From NCBI RefSeq assembly GCF_047675955.1, contig NW_027327637.1, forward strand, positions 992,001 to 1,056,000: a stretch of DNA of 64,000 nt, written 5' to 3'. A program made the position numbers and the translations under genes. This stretch comes from Chlorocebus sabaeus. Lineage: Eukaryota; Chordata; Mammalia; Primates; Cercopithecidae. Shown here in pieces: positions 57,616 through 64,000 of this stretch. Position 1 is the first letter of the stretch; every line of letters begins with the position of its first letter. Below the pieces are notes generated by a model. That model saw only the letters and a list, made by a program, of their open reading frames with translations. It was not told the origin of the DNA and ran no database searches.

Positions 57616-59507
57616 GAAAAAGGAAATATCTTCCGTTCAAAACTGGAGAGAAGCTTTCTGAGAAACTGTTCTATGTTCTGTTAATTCATCTCACAGAGTT
57701 ACATCTTTCCCTTCAAGAAGCCTTTCGCTAAGGCTCTTCTTGTGGAATTGGCAAAGGGATATTTGGAAGCCCATAGAGGGCTATGGTGAAAAAGGAAATA
57801 TCTTCCGTTCAAAACTGGAAAGAAGCTTTCTGAGAAACTGCTCTGTGTTCTGTTAATTCATCTCACAGAGTTACATCTTTACCTTCAAGAAGCCTTTCGC
57901 TAAGGCTGTTCTTGTGGAATTGGCAAAGGGATATTTGGAAGCCCATAGAGGGCTATGGTGAAAAAGGAAATATCTTCCGTTCAAAACTGGAAAGAAGCTT
58001 TCTGAGAAACTGCTCTGTGTTCTGTTAATTCATCTCACAGAGTTACATCTTTCCCTTCAAGAAGTCTTTCGCTAAGGCTGTTCTTGTGGAATTGGCAAAG
58101 GGATATTTGGAAGCCTATAGAGGGCTATGGTGAAAAAGGAAATATCTTCCGTTCAAAACTGGAAAGAAGCTTTCTGAGAAACTGCTCTGTGTTCTATTAA
58201 TTCATCTCACAGAGTTACATCTTTAACTTCAAGAAGCCTTTCGCTAAGGCTGTTCTTGTGGAACTGGCAAAGGGATATTTGGAAGCCCATAGAGGGCTAT
58301 GGTGAAAAAGGAAATATCTTCCGTTCAAAACTGGAAAGAAGCTTTCTGAGAAACTGCTCTGTGTTCTGCTAATTCATCTCACAGAGTTACATCTTTCCCT
58401 TCAAGAAGCCTTTCGCTAAGGCTGTTCTTGTGAAATTGGCAAAGGGATATTTGAAAGCCCATAGAGGGCTATGGTGAAAAAGGAAATATCTTCCGTTCAA
58501 AACTGGAAAGAAGCTTTCTGAGAAACTGGTCTGTGTTCTGATAATTCATCTCACAGAGTTACATCTTTCCCTTCAAGAAGCCTTTCGCTAAGGTTGTTCT
58601 TGTGGAATTGGCAAAGGGATATTTGGAAGCCCATAGAGGGCTATGGTGAAAAAGGAAATATCTTCCGTTCAAAACTGGAAAGAAGCTTTCTGAGAAACTG
58701 TTGTATGTTCTGTTAATTCATCTCACAGAGTTACATCTTTCCCTTCAAGAAGCCTTTCGCTAAGGCTGTTCTTGTGGAATTGGCAAAGGGATATTTGGAA
58801 GCCCATAGAGGGCTATGGTGAAAAAGGAAATATCTTCCGTTCAAAACTGGAGAGAAGCTTTCTGAGAAACTGTTCTATGTTCTGTTAATTCATCTCACAG
58901 AGTTACATCTTTCCCTTCAAGAAGCCTTTCGCTAAGGCTCTTCTTGTGGAATTGGCAAAGGGATATTTGGAAGCCCATAGAGGGCTATGGTGAAAAAGGA
59001 AATATCTTCCGTTCAAAACTGGAAAGAAGCTTTCTGAGAAACTGCTCTGTGTTCTGTTAATTCATCTCACAGAGTTACATCTTTACCTTCAAGAAGCCTT
59101 TCGCTAAGGCTGTTCTTGTGGAATTGGCAAAGGGATATTTGGAAGCCCATAGAGGGCTATGGTGAAAAAGGAAATATCTTCCGTTCAAAACTGGAAAGAA
59201 GCTTTCTGAGAAACTGCTCTGTGTTCTGTTAATTCATCTCACAGAGTTACATCTTTCCCTTCAAGAAGTCTTTCGCTAAGGCTGTTCTTGTGGAATTGGC
59301 AAAGGGATATTTGGAAGCCTATAGAGGGCTATGGTGAAAAAGGAAATATCTTCCGTTCAAAACTGGAAAGAAGCTTTCTGAGAAACTGCTCTGTGTTCTG
59401 TTAATTCATCTCACAGAGTTACATCTTTAACTTCAAGAAGCCTTTCGCTAAGGCTGTTCTTGTGGAACTGGCAAAGGGATATTTGGAAGCCCATAGAGGG
59501 CTATGGT
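57616..59507 (+). repeat. Eleven-monomer block with internal 7-mer; 20-mer spacing, copy 1
   Basis: A 7-mer (57616-58819) reads ggagag/ttctatg/ctcttcttg; tttaccttc; aagtctttc/gcctatag; tttaacttc/gaactggc; ctgctaattc/gtgaaattgg/tttgaaagcc; aactggtctg/tgataattc/ggttgttc; ttgtatg. Its first four units then start over at 58820. The whole recurs at 61056, 3440 bp (20 monomers) later. Confidence 0.9.
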
Positions 59508-61055
59508 GAAAAAGGAAATATCTTCCGTTCAAAACTGGAAAGAAGCTTTCTGAGAAACTGCTCTGTGTTCTGTTAATTCATCTCACAGAGTTACATCTTT
59601 CCCTTCAAGAAGCCTTTCGCTAAGGCTGTTCTTGTGGAATTGGCAAAGGGATATTTGAAAGCCCATAGAGGGCTATGGTGAAAAAGGAAATATCTTCCGT
59701 TCAAAACTGGAAAGAAGCTTTCTGAGAAACTGCTCTGTGTTCTGTTAATTCATCTCACAGAGTTACATCTTTCCCTTCAAGAAGCCTTTCGCTAAGGCTG
59801 TTCTTGTGGAATTGGCAAAGGGATATTTGGAAGCCCATAGAGGGCTATGGAGAAAAAGGAAATATCTTCCGTTCAAAACTGGAAAGAAGCTTTCTGAGAA
59901 ACTGTTCTATGTTCTGTTAATTCATCTCACAGAGTTACATCTTTCCCTTCAAGAAGCCTTTCGCTAAGGCTGTTGTTGTGGAATTGGCAAAGGGATATTT
60001 GGAAGAACATAGAGGGCTATGGTGAAAAAGGAAATATCTTTCGTTCAAAACTGGAAAGAAGCTTTCTGAGAAACTGCTCTGTGTTCTGTTAATTCATCTC
60101 ACAGAGTTACGTCTTTAACTTCAAGAAGCCTTTCGCTAAGGCTGTTCTTGTGGAATTGGCAAAGGGATATTTGGAAGCCCATAGAGGGCTACGGTGAAAA
60201 AGGAAATATCTTCCGTTCAAAACTGGAAAGAAGCTTTCTGAGAAACTGCTCTGTGTTCTGTTAATTCATCTCACAGAGTTACATCTTTCCCTTCAAGAAG
60301 CCTTTCGCTAAGGCTGTTCTTGTGGAATTGGCAAAGGGATATTTGGAAGCCCATAGAGGGCTATGGTGAAAAAGGAAATATCTTCCGTTCAAAACTGGAA
60401 AGAAACTTTCTGAGAAACTGCTCTGTGTTCTGTTAATTCATCTCACAGAGTTACATCTTTCCCTTCAAGAAGCCTTTCGCTAAGGCTGTTCTTGTGGAAT
60501 TGGCAAAGGGATATTTGGAAGCCCATAGAGGGCTATGGTGAAAAAGGAAATATCTTCCGTTCAAAACTGGAAAGAAGCTTTCTGAGAAACTGCTCTGTGT
60601 TCTGTTAATTCATCTCACAGAGTTACATCTTTCCTTTCAAGAAGCCTTTCGCTAACGCTGTTCTTGTGGAATTGGCAAAGGGATATTTGGAAGCCCATAG
60701 AGGGCTATGGTGAAAAAGGAAATATCTTCCGTTCAAAACTGGAAAGAAGCTTTCTGAGAAACTGCTCTGTGTTCTGTTAATTCATCTCACAGAGATACAT
60801 CTTTCCCTTCAAGAAGCCTTTCGCTAAGGTTGCTCTTGTGGAATTGGCAAAGGGATATTTGGAAGCCCATAGAGGGCTACGGTGAAAAAGGAAATATCTT
60901 CCGTTCAAAACTGGAAAGAAGCTTTCTGAGAAACTGCTCTGTGTTCTGTTAATTCATCTCACAGAGTTACATCTTTCCCTTCAAGAAGCCTTTCGCTAAG
61001 GCTGTTCTTGTGGAATTGGCAAAGGGATATTTGGAAGCCCATAGAGGGCTATGGT
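59508..61055 (+). repeat. Nine monomers between the two 20-mer-spaced blocks
   Basis: Order: tttgaaagcc; ordinary ending ctatggag; ttctatg/ttgttgtgg/ggaagaacatag; atctttcg/gttacgtc/ctacggtg; ordinary; gaaactttc; tttcctttc/taacgctg; gatac/ggttgctc/ctacggtg; ordinary. The gttacgtc unit (60024) is shared with about 55552. The last three lead into the ggagag unit as they do at 39730-40245. Confidence 0.8.
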
Positions 61056-62947
61056 GAAAAAGGAAATATCTTCCGTTCAAAACTGGAGAGAAGCTTTCTG
61101 AGAAACTGTTCTATGTTCTGTTAATTCATCTCACAGAGTTACATCTTTCCCTTCAAGAAGCCTTTCGCTAAGGCTCTTCTTGTGGAATTGGCAAAGGGAT
61201 ATTTGGAAGCCCATAGAGGGCTATGGTGAAAAAGGAAATATCTTCCGTTCAAAACTGGAAAGAAGCTTTCTGAGAAACTGCTCTGTGTTCTGTTAATTCA
61301 ACTCACAGAGTTACATCTTTACCTTCAAGAAGCCTTTCGCTAAGGCTGTTCTTGTGGAATTGGCAAAGGGATATTTGGAAGCCCATAGAGGGCTATGGTG
61401 AAAAAGGAAATATCTTCCGTTCAAAACTGGAAAGAAGCTTTCTGAGAAACTGCTCTGTGTTCTGTTAATTCATCTCACAGAGTTACATCTTTCCCTTCAA
61501 GAAGTCTTTCGCTAAGGCTGTTCTTGTGGAATTGGCAAAGGGATATTTGGAAGCCTATAGAGGGCTATGGTGAAAAAGGAAATATCTTCCGTTCAAAACT
61601 GGAAAGAAGCTTTCTGAGAAACTGCTCTGTGTTCTGTTAATTCATCTCACAGAGTTACATCTTTAACTTCAAGAAGCCTTTCGCTAAGGCTGTTCTTGTG
61701 GAACTGGCAAAGGGATATTTGGAAGCCCATAGAGGGCTATGGTGAAAAAGGAAATATCTTCCGTTCAAAACTGGAAAGAAGCTTTCTGAGAAACTGCTCT
61801 GTGTTCTGCTTATTCATCTCACAGAGTTACATCTTTCCCTTCAAGAAGCCTTTCGCTAAGGCTGTTCTTGTGAAATTGGCAAAGGGATATTTGAAAGCCC
61901 ATAGAGGGCTATGGTGAAAAAGGAAATATTTTCCGTTCAAAACTGGAAAGAAGCTTTCTGAGAAACTGGTCTGTGTTCTGATAATTCATCTCACAGAGTT
62001 ACATCTTTCCCTTCAAGAAGCCTTTCGCTAAGGTTGTTCTTGTGGAATTGGCAAAGGGATATTTGGAAGCCCATAGAGGGCTATGGTGAAAAAGGAAATA
62101 TCTTCCGTTCAAAACTGGAAAGAAGCTTTCTGAGAAACTGTTGTATGTTCTGTTAATTCATCTCACAGAGTTACATCTTTCCCTTCAAGAAGCCTTTCGC
62201 TAAGGCTGTTCTTGTGGAATTGGCAAAGGAATATTTGGAAGCCCATAGAGGGCTATGGTGAAAAAGGAAATATCTTCCGTTCAAAACTGGAGAGAAGCTT
62301 TCTGAGAAACTGTTCTATGTTCTGTTAATTCATCTCACAGAGTTACATCTTTCCCTTCAAGAAGCCTTTCGCTAAGGCTCTTCTTGTGGAATTGGCAAAG
62401 GGATATTTGGAAGCCCATAGAGGGCTATGGTGAAAAAGGAAATATCTTCCGTTCAAAACTGGAAAGAAGCTTTCTGAGAAACTGCTCTGTGTTCTGTTAA
62501 TTCATCTCACAGAGTTACATCTTTACCTTCAAGAAGCCTTTCGCTAAGGCTGTTCTTGTGGAATTTGCAAAGGGATATTTGGAAGCCCATAGAGGGCTAT
62601 GGTGAAAAAGGAAATATCTTCCGTTCAAAACTGGAAAGAAGCTTTCTGAGAAACTGCTCTGTGTTCTGTTAATTCATCTCACAGAGTTACATCTTTCCCT
62701 TCAAGAAGTCTTTCGCTAAGGCTGTTCTTGTGGAATTGGCAAAGGGATATTTGGAAGCCTATAGAGGGCTATGGTGAAAAAGGAAATATCTTCCGTTCAA
62801 AACTGGAAAGAAGCTTTCTGAGAAACTGCTCTGTGTTCTGTTAATTCATCTCACAGAGTTACATCTTTAACTTCAAGAAGCCTTTCGCTAAGGCTGTTCT
62901 TGTGGAACTGGCAAAGGGATATTTGGAAGCCCATAGAGGGCTATGGT
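61056..62947 (+). repeat. Eleven-monomer block with internal 7-mer; 20-mer spacing, copy 2
   Basis: The same eleven units as 57616-59507. Private changes: aactcac near 61300, ctgcttattc near 61807 (which removes a stop and gives a 73-codon frame at 61696), atattttccg near 61928, aaaggaatat near 62226 and gaatttgc near 62562. It lies 13 monomers after 58820, so its first five units also match 58820-59679. Confidence 0.9.
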
Positions 62948-63979
62948 GAAAAAGGAAATATCTTCCGTTCAAAACTGGAAAGAAGCTTTCTGAGAAACTG
63001 CTCTGTGTTCTGTTAATTCATCTCACAGAGTTACATCTTTCCCTTCAAGAAGCCTTTCGCTAAGGCTGTTCTTGTGGAATTGGCAAAGGGATATTTGGAA
63101 GCCCATAGAGGGCTATGGTGAAAAAGGAAATATCTTCCGTTCAAAACTGGAAAGAAGCTTTCTGAGAAACTGCTCTGTGTTCTGTTAATTCATCTCACAG
63201 AGTTACATCTTTCCCTTCAAGAAGCCTTTCGCTAAGGCTGTTCTTGTGGAATTGGCAAAGGGATATTTGGAAGCCCATAGAGGGCTATGGTGAAAAAGGA
63301 AATATCTTCCGTTCAAAACTGGAAAGAAGCTTTCTGAGAAACTGCTCTGTGTTCTGTTAATTCATCTCACAGAGTTACATCTTTCCCTTCAAGAAGTCTT
63401 TCGCTAAGGCTGTTCTTGTGGAATTGGCAAAGGGATATTTGGAAGCCTATAGAGGGCTATGGTGAAAAAGGAAATATCTTCCGTTCAAAACTGGAAAGAA
63501 GCTTTCTGAGAAACTGCTCTGTGTTCTGTTAATTCATCTCACAGAGTTACATCTTTAACTTCAAGAAGCCTTTCGCTAAGGCTGTTCTTGTGGAACTGGC
63601 AAAGGGATATTTGGAAGCCCATAGAGGGCTATGGTGAAAAAGGAAATATCTTCCGTTCAAAACTGGAAAGAAGCTTTCTGAGAAACTGCTCTGTGTTCTG
63701 TTAATTCATCTCACAGAGTTACATCTTTCCCTTCAAGAAGCCTTTCGCTAAGGCTGTTCTTGTGGAATTGGCAAAGGGATATTTGAAAGCCCATAGAGGG
63801 CTATGGTGAAAAAGGAAATATCTTCCGTTCAAAACTGGAAAGAAGCTTTCTGAGAAACTGCTCTGTGTTCTGTTAATTCATCTCACAGAGTTACATCTTT
63901 CCCTTCAAGAAGCCTTTCGCTAAGGCTGTTCTTGTGGAATTGGCAAAGGGATATTTGGAAGCCCATAGAGGGCTATGGA
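62604..63979 (+). repeat. 4-mer tandem duplication at the right end (2 x 688 bp)
   Basis: Units 62604-63291 and 63292-63979 share the order aagtctttc/gcctatag; tttaacttc/gaactggc; ordinary; ordinary. The second copy has tttgaaagcc in its third unit and a ctatggag junction at its end, as at 59164-59851. That suggests two exchanges with the same source. The window ends 21 bases into the next unit, so the array continues beyond it. Confidence 0.85.
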
Positions 63980-64000
63980 GAAAAAGGAAATATCTTCCGT

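Larger units (their letters stand above)
1..64000 (+). repeat. Alpha satellite array, 172-bp monomers, about 372 copies
   Basis: The window is filled end to end by one tandem repeat of 172 bp, all copies in one orientation. The landmark gaaaaagg recurs at 1, 173, 345 and so on to 63980, which fits 372 units less five single-base deletions. The core ctgagaaactgctctgtg, the ctcacagagttacat segment and the gatatttggaagcccatag segment are shared with the primate alphoid family, known as centromeric DNA that carries CENP-A nucleosomes and pericentric heterochromatin. The consensus resembles the African green monkey HindIII repeat from memory. No two-family dimer, inversion or foreign insertion is seen. 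Monomers differ mostly by zero to about six substitutions, with a few more divergent ones. The species call is inference; the family call is secure. Confidence 0.98.

Noticed and set aside
1..64000. CRISPR-like pattern of regular repeats
   Set aside because: The repeats abut with no unique spacers, and the unit is 172 bp of a known primate satellite.
1..64000. Transposable element (Alu, L1, LTR) inserted in the array
   Set aside because: The 172-bp phase is unbroken apart from five single-base losses, and no poly-A tail, target duplication or foreign sequence is seen.
1..64000. Macaque/baboon-style alternating dimer
   Set aside because: Adjacent monomers are of one type; odd and even units show no consistent difference.
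1..64000. Array inversion or strand switch
   Set aside because: All landmarks (gaaaaagg, ctcacagag, gatatttgg) read on the + strand from start to end.

Overview
The whole 64 kb window is one uninterrupted, head-to-tail array of alpha (alphoid) satellite DNA, the centromeric repeat of higher primates. The unit is 172 bp and every copy lies in the same orientation. Reading the phase of the gaaaaagg landmark from base 1 to base 63980 gives 372 complete monomers plus a 21-bp stub. The length matches 372 x 172 minus exactly five single-base deletions. I see no unique sequence, gene, RNA gene, transposon, inversion or array edge. Short open frames occur only where point changes remove the usual stops.

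The monomer (HindIII site, 172-bp length, pJ-alpha box, no CENP-B box in the usual place) closely fits the African green monkey alpha component as I remember it. I therefore infer an Old World monkey of the guenon/vervet group, most likely Chlorocebus. There is no sign of a two-family dimer like that of macaques and baboons, nor of a fixed human-style higher-order repeat.

Monomers differ by only a few linked substitutions, and these marks let the array be read as a patchwork of multi-monomer duplications. From left to right: a 12-mer tandem duplication (173-3612); a 13-mer-spaced repeat containing a two-monomer deletion (3785-8256); a divergent-monomer zone with 36-mer and 9-mer spacings (9461-19779); a 21-mer-spaced pair (21328-26829) around a run of identical single monomers; an apparently perfect 10-mer tandem duplication (28378-31817); 5-mer and 4-mer steps (35430-39560); two successive 13-mer duplications (41106-49703); a block duplicated 37 monomers apart (49532-57615); a block shared with 36-38 kb from 98-99 monomers away (53144-55207); and a terminal zone with 7-mer, 13-mer, 20-mer and 4-mer spacings (57616-63979).

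Small-scale signals repeated through the array are the 17-bp pJ-alpha box at each monomer junction, a near-match to the CENP-B box in about 30 monomers at an unusual position, and an 11-bp imperfect hairpin in nearly every monomer. The expected role is centromeric or pericentromeric chromatin. Sequence alone cannot say whether this stretch is the active kinetochore site.
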